A stretch of 64,000 nt of DNA, from NCBI RefSeq assembly GCF_002482385.1, contig NZ_DLFW01000004.1, positions 20,088-84,087 of the forward strand, given 5' to 3'. This stretch comes from Dysgonomonas sp. UBA7710. GTDB taxonomy: Bacteria; Bacteroidota; Bacteroidia; Bacteroidales; Dysgonomonadaceae. The notes below the pieces were generated by a model that was given only the letters and a program-made list of their open reading frames with translations, searched no databases and was not told the DNA's origin. The first letter of the stretch is position 1; each line of letters opens with the position of its first letter. Shown piece by piece: positions 9,501 to 17,704 of this stretch. A program made the position numbers and the translations under genes.

Positions 9501-10740
9501 AACTGAGTGTAAGCATTCCGTTAGCGATTTTCCACCATTTATCTTCAGGTGGAGTACGCAGCATCAAATAGCGGTCATCGAGCTTTTCGTCGTCGAAATC
9601 GTCTTTCCATGTAAAATTACCTTTATAACTTTCTGCATTCGGCTGGAGATTCGCCTTGTTTACAATGTAAGGAATTTCCTCGTTCGCTTTCAAAATCACC
9701 GGATATCCGTCAACCCATGTCACAGGCAGCATAAATGTTTCTCTACCTGTATTGTAATAATTACCTTCGTATGGGCGGCAGGCAAGAAAAACAGCGTACC
9801 AGTCGCCTTCTGCTGTTTGTATAAGGTCGGCATGCCCGGCGGAAGTCACCGGATTCTTACGGTTTTCCGGTAAGTCGCGCTGGGTGAGAATCGGATTGTT
9901 TTTCCAAGGGATATAAGGACCAAAAATACTTTCGGAGCGGAAAACGACCTCTGAATGCTGAACACTGGTACCTCCTTCGGCACATAGGAGATAATAATAA
10001 CCATTGATTTTGTATAAATGCGGCGCTTCTATCCACACCGGATGTTTGGCTTTATCCGTACCTCCGTCTACAATCATTTTCTTCTCACCGAAAATAGAGT
10101 CGCCCTCAACACTAAACTGCCGCAGCCAAATAGACCTGTGCCCGTCCCATTCGGGTTTCCCGTCCGGTTCGTCGTTATGGACGATATAAGCCTTTCCGTC
10201 TTCATCGAAAAAAATATCGGGATCGATACCGCCAAAATGCAGGGGAACAGGTTCACTCCAGTTATTTTCTTTCGGATTCTTGGTTTTCACGATAAAATTG
10301 CCGATCCCGTCAGTACAGGTAGTAATGAGATAAAAAGTATCATTATATTTATTGTAGCGGATTGTAGGAGCGTAGATTCCTCCACTGAGCCGGATTCCGG
10401 CTTTAAGTTGCAACTGCGAAGGACGATTCAGCACATTGCCGATCTGCACCCAGTTTACCAGGTCGGTACTGTGAAATATCGGGATACCCGGATAGTATGA
10501 AAACGTTGAGGTTACCAGATAGTAATCCGAACCCTTGCGACAGATACTCGGATCGGGATAAAAACCGCTGAGAACCGGATTGAAATACTGGTTCCGGTCG
10601 TTTATAGCCTGTGCGAAACAGGCATCCTGTCCCTTGTATTGAAAATAGTGAAAATCTGCTGTCTGGCTATTTCCGGTGCGGGGAAAGGCTATAATCAGTA
10701 TTAACATTGCCAAACAGGTGTACAAGTCTTTTGTTCTCAT
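6583..10740 (-). CDS. GH43-GH115 fusion: beta-xylosidase/arabinofuranosidase plus xylan alpha-glucuronidase
   Basis: A 1385-residue secreted protein (signal peptide LAMLILIIAFPRTGNSQ). Residues about 50-370 form a GH43 propeller with base Asp63 in GFYPDPS, then GIDPDIFF and WIEAPHLY with the acidic residues. About 380-570 is a concanavalin-like GH43 C-terminal domain. From about 585 to the end it is a GH115 alpha-glucuronidase, recognised by SPWYWWADVPV, KYRGIFINDEAPAF, NFLWPAMWGNAF, STSHHEPM and VTVGMRGDGDEPMS, with its usual C-terminal extension. GH115 removes (4-O-methyl-)glucuronic acid from internal xylose units and GH43 then takes xylose or arabinose. The first 144 bases recur at 12989-13132. 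The gene lies 13 bases upstream of the esterase-GH11 gene. Confidence 0.93.
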   Translation of the reverse strand: MRTKDLYTCLAMLILIIAFPRTGNSQTADFHYFQYKGQDACFAQAINDRNQYFNPVLSGFYPDPSICRKGSDYYLVTSTFSYYPGIPIFHSTDLVNWVQIGNVLNRPSQLQLKAGIRLSGGIYAPTIRYNKYNDTFYLITTCTDGIGNFIVKTKNPKENNWSEPVPLHFGGIDPDIFFDEDGKAYIVHNDEPDGKPEWDGHRSIWLRQFSVEGDSIFGEKKMIVDGGTDKAKHPVWIEAPHLYKINGYYYLLCAEGGTSVQHSEVVFRSESIFGPYIPWKNNPILTQRDLPENRKNPVTSAGHADLIQTAEGDWYAVFLACRPYEGNYYNTGRETFMLPVTWVDGYPVILKANEEIPYIVNKANLQPNAESYKGNFTWKDDFDDEKLDDRYLMLRTPPEDKWWKIANGMLTLSSTGSTIYEPNQPAFTGIRQQHLTFSAQIKMDYLPDNEGDIAGLVCYQREKHNFVFGKTIDGNGKYYLVLKRAEGDVTTIVQTEIPGGTDKKAVTLKVEGKKDKYSFLYSFDDGESWKTIAENVDAKNLSTQSAGGFTGTIIGCYVYNDTTPAHDRKLPAKDIANPFGVERFVFPSAGQEYLSLVENGKPVQIISDVNDYAGVIRAVGDLKDDFRKVSGNLPSVSGKTAIIVGTAGKSAIIDKLLRDGKIDKNELAGKNEKYVIQTIDNPTGDIQKALIIAGSDKRGTIYGIYELSAQIGVSPWYWWADVPVEHQTNLYIKPGKYTDGEPAVKYRGIFINDEAPAFQGWCIEKFGGVNSKMYKHMFELILRLKGNFLWPAMWGNAFFDDDPLNGQLADEYGIVISTSHHEPMGCAHSEWKRYGQGAWNYNKNPKALQNFWKGGMERMKNYETVVTVGMRGDGDEPMSEESDIALLQKIVKDQRKIISEVTGKKAEETPQVWALYKEVQDYYDKGMRVPDDITLLLCDDNWGNVRKLPDLNAKLRKGGYGMYYHFDYVGGPRNYKWINVSQVQRIWEQMNLTYQYGVDKIWVVNVGDLKPMEYPISFFLDMAWNPDRFNADNLLLHTEEWCARQFGEKYAKESARLINLYTKYNRRVTPELLNENTYSLENYNEFETVMNDYRNLTIDAMLLYYLIPDKYKDAFDQLVLFPVNACSNLYEMYYAVARNRHYAAKRDIRANYWADKAKECFAKDSILTMHYNNDIAGGKWPHMMDQIRIGYTSWQQPEKSVMPKVEYIVQTMIHKEKIFAEADGYVSIEAENHTTANNGAKVSWIIIPDLGKTVSGVTTTPVTENPDKDVYLEYKADLKTKGKARLIVLTSPTLNFNANKGLRYAVSLNGGEEQIVNINGHYKGELGQWQAEQIIETSTIHNIDKEGIHTIRIRPLEPGIVFQKIMLDTGGLKPSYLGAPQSDLK
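10597..10740 (-). repeat. 144-bp direct repeat, copy 1 (5' end of GH43-GH115 gene)
   Basis: This stretch covers exactly the ATG and first 48 codons of the GH43-GH115 gene. It matches 12989-13132 at 141 of 144 positions by eye. The similarity stops precisely at the start codon on one side and after codon 48 on the other. The two copies bracket the lipoprotein and C10 protease genes. Confidence 0.93.
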
Positions 10741-10842
10741 AAATATAGTCGGATTATTATGATTTCGTCAACTATTCTTATTCCGGCTCTGCGGCTACAC
10801 GTATAAACATGCATGCCGTAAAGAGTTGGGAGGTATGTAAAA

Positions 10843-11460
10843 TCAGTCATTTAGTATTATAGTAGCTATATAACATCCGCTTGTATATCTCTCTTTAGAG
10901 AATTGGGGAATTATCTCATTACCATTAAACTCTATGCGGTAACATTTAGCAAATGTTTGACCTGATGATTTTACCTTTGGAATATCCCAATAGGTAACAA
11001 ATTCATGTACCGCTTCATCACCAAATACATAAGGGCATTTCAACTTGTAAGTGAGCATTTTCGCTTCGGGACAATCGTTTACCCATAAACTAAAATCATT
11101 ATCCAAATAACGATAACCGTTATTATATCTCACCATTCCTAATATGGGACGGATAACGTCACTACCGGGAGTATTATAAATTTTATTATCCCAATTTTTA
11201 CATGGTTCGGAAACAATAATATCCAGTACGTATAAATCATTCTTTACAATGCCTGACTGAGCCTGCTCTTCAGAAATAAAAGTCGAATCCAACCACCACT
11301 CTAATCCAATCCCTTTTACCAAATCATTTCCGGAAGTATCCTGAAAACTTAAGCCAAAATTATAGGTAACAGTTTCTGGTTCATGGTCGGGAAAGAGAAA
11401 ACAGGAAGAAAAATTCATTATCACAAATACTAATAAGCCTGATATTTTTAACGTTTTCAT
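10843..11460 (-). CDS. Lipoprotein of unknown function paired with C10 protease
   Basis: A 205-residue protein not matched to a named family. It begins with a lipoprotein signal (VFVIMNFSSC, Cys20 probable lipidated residue). The rest looks like a beta-rich extracytoplasmic domain with several Cys (CKNW, DCPEAK, KLKCPY, AKCYR) and a conserved-looking EFVTYWDIP segment. It starts 11 bases after the protease gene, so the two are almost certainly co-transcribed. Bacteroides C10 proteases of the Bfp/Btp group are often next to small inhibitor-like proteins. A role as inhibitor, chaperone or partner of the protease is therefore possible, but only by position. Confidence 0.75.
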   Translation of the reverse strand: MKTLKISGLLVFVIMNFSSCFLFPDHEPETVTYNFGLSFQDTSGNDLVKGIGLEWWLDSTFISEEQAQSGIVKNDLYVLDIIVSEPCKNWDNKIYNTPGSDVIRPILGMVRYNNGYRYLDNDFSLWVNDCPEAKMLTYKLKCPYVFGDEAVHEFVTYWDIPKVKSSGQTFAKCYRIEFNGNEIIPQFSKERYTSGCYIATIILND

Positions 11461-11471
11461 AGCATTTATAT

Positions 11472-12965
11472 TTACGGTTTAGTAATATAGAAATTTTGCC
11501 TTGAATGTTGGTAATTGCCATTGCCTGAATTTACATCGTTGAAAGCAAACCAGGCATCGTTTTTTCCACCCCAACCCCAATTCATATGGAAATACAGATA
11601 AACTATTCCGCCTAATAAGCCCGGAGAATTGATTGAATTCCAACCCGGGGTGAAAACTCCGTTTCCATTAGGTTGCCACTCTGTAAAATATTCTATCTGA
11701 TTAGTTGTTAATCTACGCGCGCCATCGCAAATCCAGTAATGGCTATTGCCGATATATTCGAGAGACCCGGGAAGAAAAGAAAGATTGGTAGCATTACCTC
11801 CCATAATAACAGGTCTTTTATAAGTAAGAAGTTGTTTTTCTACTGATTCGTAGTTATGACTGGCGCGAGTCACGTTATAGCCGAGAAGTCTAATACCACT
11901 TTCCATATCGCCGGGAGTCGCCCAAGAACCGAAAGAATCATAATGCACGTTCACAAAACCACCAACAAGTCTAACCAAAGCAGCTTGGTCTGAACCTGAT
12001 TTTGGAGATACAGGAATATTGTTCCAGTTGAAGGTATAACCGTTCAGTGTGAATGTTGAAGGATATTGATAATACTTCATGACTTGAGCAACCGCTATGG
12101 CGCCACAACCGGCGGAGTGGCCGTCACACAAATCATTAAAAGGCGGATTTTGATGCCATTGGGTAGACAACAAAGGGCCAACCTGTTCGTTCTTATATAT
12201 ATTTCTCCAACCAACAACTGAACAATTAAATGGTGATTTATTAAATTCTGCGCCATAACATAAATCTTCATATACCCCAAAAAATCCGGCATCTTCAAAT
12301 ATCTGTTTAGTTTGAGATAATGGTAAAAAATTCCAACCTTCGCCCATATATTGCATTTGGAGCTCATCACATCGATTCCAACAAGCTATCTGTCCATTGC
12401 TGGCACTTTTGAGCCGTGCATCCTGTGCTTCCCGAGGTGAAGAAATATCTGCTGTTTCGTAACTTTTCCAGAGATTTTGCATTGCAGTCTTAATCGTGTC
12501 ATTTAATGCATCACTTGTTTTGATTGCTTCTTTTGTTTCCTCCAACCAGTCGGATATACCATCCATGTCGGGTGTTATCTCAAAAGAATTTTTGTCCGAA
12601 TAGGCCAAAACCGGATAATAATTTTTTGTAGTTCCCATGATAACAAATCCCCCATCCGGATAATTTATAATATACATTAAAGGGTTGCTACTTTCTCTTA
12701 ATGTTTCAACCAAAGCACTACCTTTCTGAGCTTTCAAACCACTTCTTGTTGAAACATTACCTTCGGTTAGCTTACTGAAAAACAAATCAGCAACCGCTGT
12801 GGCCTTGTCCAAAGAAACAAATGTTTCTTCATTAACTTGGTCTGAAACCTCTTGCGTTTTTGCAAACTCATAATCTAAATTTAAGTCATCTATTTCGCTA
12901 CATGCAAATAGTAAAATCGCAGTACATAGTAAGGCTACTACTTTTGAAGAAAAGGTTGTTTTCAT
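11472..12965 (-). CDS. C10-family (streptopain/SpeB-like) cysteine protease, lipoprotein precursor
   Basis: A 497-residue zymogen. The N-terminus is a lipoprotein signal (LLCTAILLFACSE). Residues about 45-190 are a Spi-like propeptide (KATAVADLFF, GGFVIMGTTKNYYPVLAYSD). The protease domain has the nucleophile Cys287 in GHSAGCGAIAVAQVMKYY and His409 in NSHYWICDGA, followed by HMNWGWGG. C10 enzymes are made inactive and matured by propeptide removal. Anchoring suggests action at the cell surface or periplasm. A protease is not expected within a xylan block. It and its partner lie between two 144-bp repeats and look more AT-rich than the flanking glycosidases, which suggests later insertion. Confidence 0.9.
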   Translation of the reverse strand: MKTTFSSKVVALLCTAILLFACSEIDDLNLDYEFAKTQEVSDQVNEETFVSLDKATAVADLFFSKLTEGNVSTRSGLKAQKGSALVETLRESSNPLMYIINYPDGGFVIMGTTKNYYPVLAYSDKNSFEITPDMDGISDWLEETKEAIKTSDALNDTIKTAMQNLWKSYETADISSPREAQDARLKSASNGQIACWNRCDELQMQYMGEGWNFLPLSQTKQIFEDAGFFGVYEDLCYGAEFNKSPFNCSVVGWRNIYKNEQVGPLLSTQWHQNPPFNDLCDGHSAGCGAIAVAQVMKYYQYPSTFTLNGYTFNWNNIPVSPKSGSDQAALVRLVGGFVNVHYDSFGSWATPGDMESGIRLLGYNVTRASHNYESVEKQLLTYKRPVIMGGNATNLSFLPGSLEYIGNSHYWICDGARRLTTNQIEYFTEWQPNGNGVFTPGWNSINSPGLLGGIVYLYFHMNWGWGGKNDAWFAFNDVNSGNGNYQHSRQNFYITKP

Positions 12966-12976
12966 GCGTAAATAAT

Positions 12977-13132
12977 TTAGTTAAAAGTGTCGTTTATAGC
13001 CTGTGCGAAACAGGCATCTTGTCCCTTGTATTGAAAATAGTGAAAATCTGCTGTCTGGCTATTTCCGGTGCGGGGAAAGGCTATTATTAGTATTAACATT
13101 GCCAAACAGGTGTACAAGTCTTTTGTTCTCAT
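12977..13132 (-). pseudogene. Orphan duplicate of the GH43-GH115 N-terminus (51 codons)
   Basis: The minus-strand frame starting at ATG 13132 repeats the signal peptide and first 48 codons of the GH43-GH115 protein. It then runs into three unrelated codons (Thr-Phe-Asn) and a TAA at 12977-12979. Only three of 144 bases differ from the donor copy (12989-13132 against 10597-10740), so the duplication is recent or kept uniform. The stop lies 11 bases before the protease ATG, so if transcribed it could act as a short leader frame. It cannot encode an enzyme. It is best read as debris of the event that placed the protease pair here. Confidence 0.9.
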
Positions 13133-13269
13133 ATCTAAATTACATTACTTATAATTTACAGTTCTACATGAAAGGCGCTAAAATTGTCAAGCATCGGGGC
13201 GAATATGCCGCTTTTGTTTATACCGGTTTCCTGACTCTGAAGGTGCTGTTTCATGTTTTATTTTCCGGC

Positions 13270-15969
13270 CTACCGGCTGCTTATAATTACAGAACCACTA
13301 TCAAGCCTTTCGCTCCTTGCTGTTAATTTCATCTCACCTTCTTTCCCTTTTTTCCCTCGTATAATTACCAGTGCAAGCCCCCCAAAAGCACTACGCTCTT
13401 TTGACGCGAATGAAATCATATCGGCAGGATTTCCATTGTCGGTAGCAACAATTTCTCCGGTTCCCGAAATTTCAAACCATATTTTATTGTCAGCGTTTGG
13501 AACAAGATTTCCGTCGCTGTCTAAAATTCTTACCGTAACAAACGAAATATCTTTACCATCGGCATCAATTACATTTCTGTCTGCAGAAAGCGCTATTTTT
13601 ACAGGTATACCTGTGGTTTTCACTTCATGAATAGCCCATTGCTTACCGTCTTTGTAAGCGACAGCTTTCAATATGCCAGGCTCATAAACAACACTATCCC
13701 AACGTAATCGGTATTCAAACTTATCTTTTTTCTTCTTTCCCAGCGATTTTCCGTTCAGAAAAAGTTCGGCTTCGTCGCCCGAGGTGAAAATATGAACAGG
13801 CGTTATCTGCCCTGTCCTGCTTTCCCAATTCCAATGCGGTAAAATGTGAACTGTCGGTAACTCGGGACGCCAACGCGATTGATAGAGATAAAATCTATCT
13901 TTTTTAAAACCTGCCAAATCAATTATTCCGCAATAGGAGCTACGTGAGGAATAATAAGGTGTTGGTTCACCTAAATGGTCCCAACCTGTCCAGACAAACT
14001 CGCCTGCGACAAACGGATGATTGTCTTGCATAGCAAAAACCTTGTCGGCTGACGAACCAAAAGGAGAGGTATAAAGTTCATAAGCACTTACTTGCCTTAG
14101 TGTATCATTTCCACCCGAACCTTCGCTTACAGGCGCGCTATTTCCTGCGAATACCGGGAAAAAATATGTACCGCGCGAACTGAGTGCCGAGGCTGTTTCA
14201 CTACTGACAATCATTTTGTCGGGAAATTTCTGATGAAAAGCAGGATAAAGCGGTGGTGTTCTTATCCCCTTCAGATGAGAATATGCCGCCGCATCTCGTA
14301 TCCCTTCGCCTTGATAGTTAAGGGAAATAATATCCATCGTTTGCGGGAAAGGCATATCAGGTTTGGCAAAATTCATCGAAGCGGTTGTTGGTCGTGTACT
14401 ATCTTCGTCTTTTACAAGAGCCGCTAATTTCCATGCGACAGCCGCACCCGATTCGTCTGTGTACTGTTCGCCCACTTCATTGCCAAAACTCCATGCAATA
14501 ATGGAAGGGTGATTTTTATCTCTGCGAATAAAAGCGCGGATGTCCGCTTCATACCAGTCGGGGAAAATAAGGTGGAAGTCAAGTGGATTTTTACCTTTTT
14601 CCCAACAATCGAAAATTTCATCAATTACCAGAAACCCCATTCTATCAGTTAGTTCAAGTAATTCCGGTGCAGGAGGATTATGGGCCAAACGAATAGCATT
14701 ACATCCTAATTCGCGTAACATTTCCAACTGTCGTTCAGCTGCCCGAAGATTGAACGCTGCGCCTAAAGCACCCAAATCGTGGTGCTGATTTACACCTTGA
14801 ATGCGAATCTTTTCACCATTTATCAAAAGCCCTTCTTTTGCATCGAACTTAATATCCCGGATGCCGAATCTTGTTTCGTATGTATCAATTAATTTATTGT
14901 TTATGAATAATCGGTTTACAGCCAGATACATATTTTGCTCCTGTTGTGGATATACCCCCCAAAGCAAAGGATTCTTGATATTTACGGTATTTCTGATTTT
15001 CGATTTTTCTCTTGCCTCGATAACGATATTTTGCTTCGGAAAAGTTGCAACTTTATTTCCTGATATTTTTAAGTTATTGTCCAACCGATAAATGTCGGTC
15101 AGGATTTCGACGTCTTGATTTTTTGTTGAGTTATTGTCTATATCAATGGAAATAGTTATTGTAGCGGATTTCTCCGAAATATTTTCGGTCTTGATGAATG
15201 TTCCCCAATGTGCTACATGAACAGGGCTTATCTTTACGAGCCAAACATTGCGATAGATGCCTGCACCCGGATACCAGCGTGAAGAATTTGTAGGATTATC
15301 CAGCCGGATGGCCAACTGATTATCTCCTTCAAAATTCACAAAAGGTGTAAGATTAAGGCGAAAAGAATTGTAACCGTAAGGCCAGCCTCCAACCAGATTC
15401 CCATTGAGCCAAACCATTGCGTAAGACATCGCTCCGTCAATGTCGAGGTAAATCTCCTTGCCTGAATCACTTTTCGGAATGTCGATTTTCCGTCGATACC
15501 AAGCGACACCCTGAACCGGTAATCTTCCCATTCCACCACCGACAATAGCATTTTCTTCGGTGTAAAAAGGTTTGTCAATTGCCCAATCGTGTGGCAAATC
15601 GATATATTGCCAGTCACTATCATTAAAATCGTTTTTAACGAATGCGAAATCTTTGCCCGGATTGCCGTCGGGACGCTCATAATGTTTATTTTTGTCTTTT
15701 ATAAATTCGTTTGCTGTTGGCAAGATATACATTTTCAATGATTTATTCGAAGTGTTTCCATGATTTTGCAAAGTGGCGCGAGTATCGGCATCCTTAACGT
15801 CGTTTTTGTCAAAAACAGCCGGTCGCTCATCATAAATCAAGCTGTCGGGATTATTTTCATAACGAAAGAAACGCCAACCATCATTAATGTCGATCTTCTC
15901 CCTGTTTTGCCCGAAAGAAAAAGAAACAGAACAAAATAAAATTAAAATGAATACGAATTTTTTTCTCAT
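13270..15969 (-). CDS. GH2 family glycosidase (beta-galactosidase/related), secreted
   Basis: An 899-residue protein with signal peptide (FVFILILFCSVSFSFGQ). It shows the GH2 order: sugar-binding jelly-roll (WRFFRYENN, DLPHDWAIDKPF, GVAWYRRKIDIP), immunoglobulin-like domain, TIM barrel (IRIQGVNQHHDLGALG, NAIRLAHNPPAPELL), then DUF4982-type and Ig-like domains. Acid/base is Glu498 in IIAWSFGNEVGE and the nucleophile is the Glu of MIVSSETASA. GH2 includes beta-galactosidases, beta-glucuronidases, beta-mannosidases and alpha-L-arabinopyranosidases. In a xylan locus it probably removes galactose or another side-chain sugar. It starts 66 bases after the GH43 gene. Confidence 0.9.
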   Translation of the reverse strand: MRKKFVFILILFCSVSFSFGQNREKIDINDGWRFFRYENNPDSLIYDERPAVFDKNDVKDADTRATLQNHGNTSNKSLKMYILPTANEFIKDKNKHYERPDGNPGKDFAFVKNDFNDSDWQYIDLPHDWAIDKPFYTEENAIVGGGMGRLPVQGVAWYRRKIDIPKSDSGKEIYLDIDGAMSYAMVWLNGNLVGGWPYGYNSFRLNLTPFVNFEGDNQLAIRLDNPTNSSRWYPGAGIYRNVWLVKISPVHVAHWGTFIKTENISEKSATITISIDIDNNSTKNQDVEILTDIYRLDNNLKISGNKVATFPKQNIVIEAREKSKIRNTVNIKNPLLWGVYPQQEQNMYLAVNRLFINNKLIDTYETRFGIRDIKFDAKEGLLINGEKIRIQGVNQHHDLGALGAAFNLRAAERQLEMLRELGCNAIRLAHNPPAPELLELTDRMGFLVIDEIFDCWEKGKNPLDFHLIFPDWYEADIRAFIRRDKNHPSIIAWSFGNEVGEQYTDESGAAVAWKLAALVKDEDSTRPTTASMNFAKPDMPFPQTMDIISLNYQGEGIRDAAAYSHLKGIRTPPLYPAFHQKFPDKMIVSSETASALSSRGTYFFPVFAGNSAPVSEGSGGNDTLRQVSAYELYTSPFGSSADKVFAMQDNHPFVAGEFVWTGWDHLGEPTPYYSSRSSYCGIIDLAGFKKDRFYLYQSRWRPELPTVHILPHWNWESRTGQITPVHIFTSGDEAELFLNGKSLGKKKKDKFEYRLRWDSVVYEPGILKAVAYKDGKQWAIHEVKTTGIPVKIALSADRNVIDADGKDISFVTVRILDSDGNLVPNADNKIWFEISGTGEIVATDNGNPADMISFASKERSAFGGLALVIIRGKKGKEGEMKLTARSERLDSGSVIISSR

Positions 15970-16035
15970 TATCTTTTGTATTGTCAGTGATTACAGATAT
16001 TTATCGTTTATTAATGCATCTTGTCTTATCATACA

Positions 16036-17634
16036 CTATTTGTCATATTTTACCAAATGTGGGGAGTCATTCACTTCTTTAGTCCGGTTTCCGGTGATTT
16101 CCCCACTGATCCTGAAATAATCAAAGTCTGCATATCCTCCGGTATTTTTTGCTGCGTAATTATATAATCCAAAACGATAGCCCATAAAATGGCCCAATGT
16201 GTAACTCATCTTCAATGGTTTGCCTGCCGAGAGCCACTTTTCCCCGTCAAGGCTGTAATAAAAATATGCCAGATCGGCTTTCTCCCTGAAATCACAATCT
16301 ACTTTAAAGTAAACTATTTTTTCCCCGAAGGGGATTTCTTCCTGCTCTACCGGTTTGCCCGACGAGGCATTGTTCATGTATATAAATTTCCGGCTACCGT
16401 TCACTTTTATTCCTATTTGCCCGTAATGGTTTTGCAGAAGGCACAAACCGGCAAAGTCACCGTCTTTCATTCCTGAAACATCCATTTTGGTCGTTCCTGA
16501 ACAAACGGGGCCAATGGTGCGCTGTGTCAGTGTGTTTCTTGCTAATTCGAGGTTATTATCGAGGCGTCCTGTCGTTAGGCGCAAATAACCGTTTTCCACT
16601 TTCCATAATGCATTGTCCGGATTGTGATTCCACTGCCATACAAGTGGTAAGGCCCGGTCGCCTTCTTTTCTGTCAAATTCGTCCGAATTCACAATCCCGG
16701 GTATTAATCCTTTATTACCGGATAAGCCGGACTTTTCAGAGTCCTTATCGCCAATGCTGATTTTGGGGAATCCGTCTTCCCAATTCATCGGAAGAAGATA
16801 GGGGATTCGCCCTACGGCTCCGTAATCACGGAAAAGGTAAGCAAACCATTCCCCGCCGGGCGTTTCGATAATACCTCCCTGCGCTATCCCTGAATTTTGA
16901 AAAGCCAGACGGCCCTCCCATTTCCCATTCAGGCTGTCTGCCCGGTGAACAACTTCCGTCCGCATCCCGCCGCGAGGCCATGTTATATTGAAAAGATAGT
17001 ATTTCCCGCCGTGCCTGAAAAGTTGCGAACCTTCTGCCCCCAAAGCGATATCGTCGCCTGCCGGTGCACTCGCATTTTCGATCAAAACACGGTTTGTGCC
17101 GGGCTTCATTCCCGAAAAATCGGGTTCGAGTTCAGTAATGGATAATTTCCCATTTCCGTAAATCATATAAACCTTACCGTCATCGTCAAACCAAAGTGTA
17201 TGATCGTGCAGGGAAGGTGTAAACGTCCGTGTTTCCCACGGGCCGTTTTCAATATCGTCAGTGATATAAATATAAGTTTTGTCGGTAGTCTGTGAAAAAG
17301 TGGTAATATAAAATTTTCCGTTGTGATAACGGATACAGCTTGCCCATGAACCGCGCCCGTAAGCGTTTTTGCCGTTGGTAAGATTCATAGCGTTGATATT
17401 GGCTAAGGTATCATAAGCGTAATTTACTATTTCCCAATTAATCAAATCATTCGATTTCATTATCGGAACACCCGGTGCCATGTGCATCGTTGTGCTGCTC
17501 ATATAGTAAGTGTCGCCGACACGTACCATCGACATATCGGGAACATCGGCAAAGATAAGCGGATTCTTTGCAGACTGGGCATTGACGAGCAATACAAAAA
17601 ATAAAAAGAGAATACTTAGATCGAGTTTTTTCAT
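16036..17634 (-). CDS. GH43 beta-xylosidase/arabinofuranosidase with C-terminal beta-sandwich
   Basis: A 532-residue secreted GH43 enzyme with signal peptide (LSILFLFFVLLVNAQ). The propeller occupies about 22-310 with the base region FADVPDMSMVRVG, the Asp-rich LHDHTLWFDDDG and the general acid region LGAEGSQLFRHGGKYYL. About 320-520 is the concanavalin-like GH43 C-terminal domain (DNALWKVENGYLRLTTG, KMDVSGMKDGDFAGL, DFDYFRISG). The architecture is that of subfamily 12-like arabinofuranosidases/xylosidases. It is the first enzyme gene after susD (70-base gap) and probably acts in the periplasm on imported oligosaccharides. Confidence 0.9.
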   Translation of the reverse strand: MKKLDLSILFLFFVLLVNAQSAKNPLIFADVPDMSMVRVGDTYYMSSTTMHMAPGVPIMKSNDLINWEIVNYAYDTLANINAMNLTNGKNAYGRGSWASCIRYHNGKFYITTFSQTTDKTYIYITDDIENGPWETRTFTPSLHDHTLWFDDDGKVYMIYGNGKLSITELEPDFSGMKPGTNRVLIENASAPAGDDIALGAEGSQLFRHGGKYYLFNITWPRGGMRTEVVHRADSLNGKWEGRLAFQNSGIAQGGIIETPGGEWFAYLFRDYGAVGRIPYLLPMNWEDGFPKISIGDKDSEKSGLSGNKGLIPGIVNSDEFDRKEGDRALPLVWQWNHNPDNALWKVENGYLRLTTGRLDNNLELARNTLTQRTIGPVCSGTTKMDVSGMKDGDFAGLCLLQNHYGQIGIKVNGSRKFIYMNNASSGKPVEQEEIPFGEKIVYFKVDCDFREKADLAYFYYSLDGEKWLSAGKPLKMSYTLGHFMGYRFGLYNYAAKNTGGYADFDYFRISGEITGNRTKEVNDSPHLVKYDK

Positions 17635-17704
17635 GGTTCGCTTAAAAATGGGGCTGCTTTATTCACAGCCCCTTATTTATCACAGTTTCAGTTTACCCGT
17701 GGCT

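Noticed and set aside
13133..13269. A 32-codon minus-strand frame between GH2 and the duplicated fragment
   Set aside because: No recognisable sequence, and the length is expected by chance.
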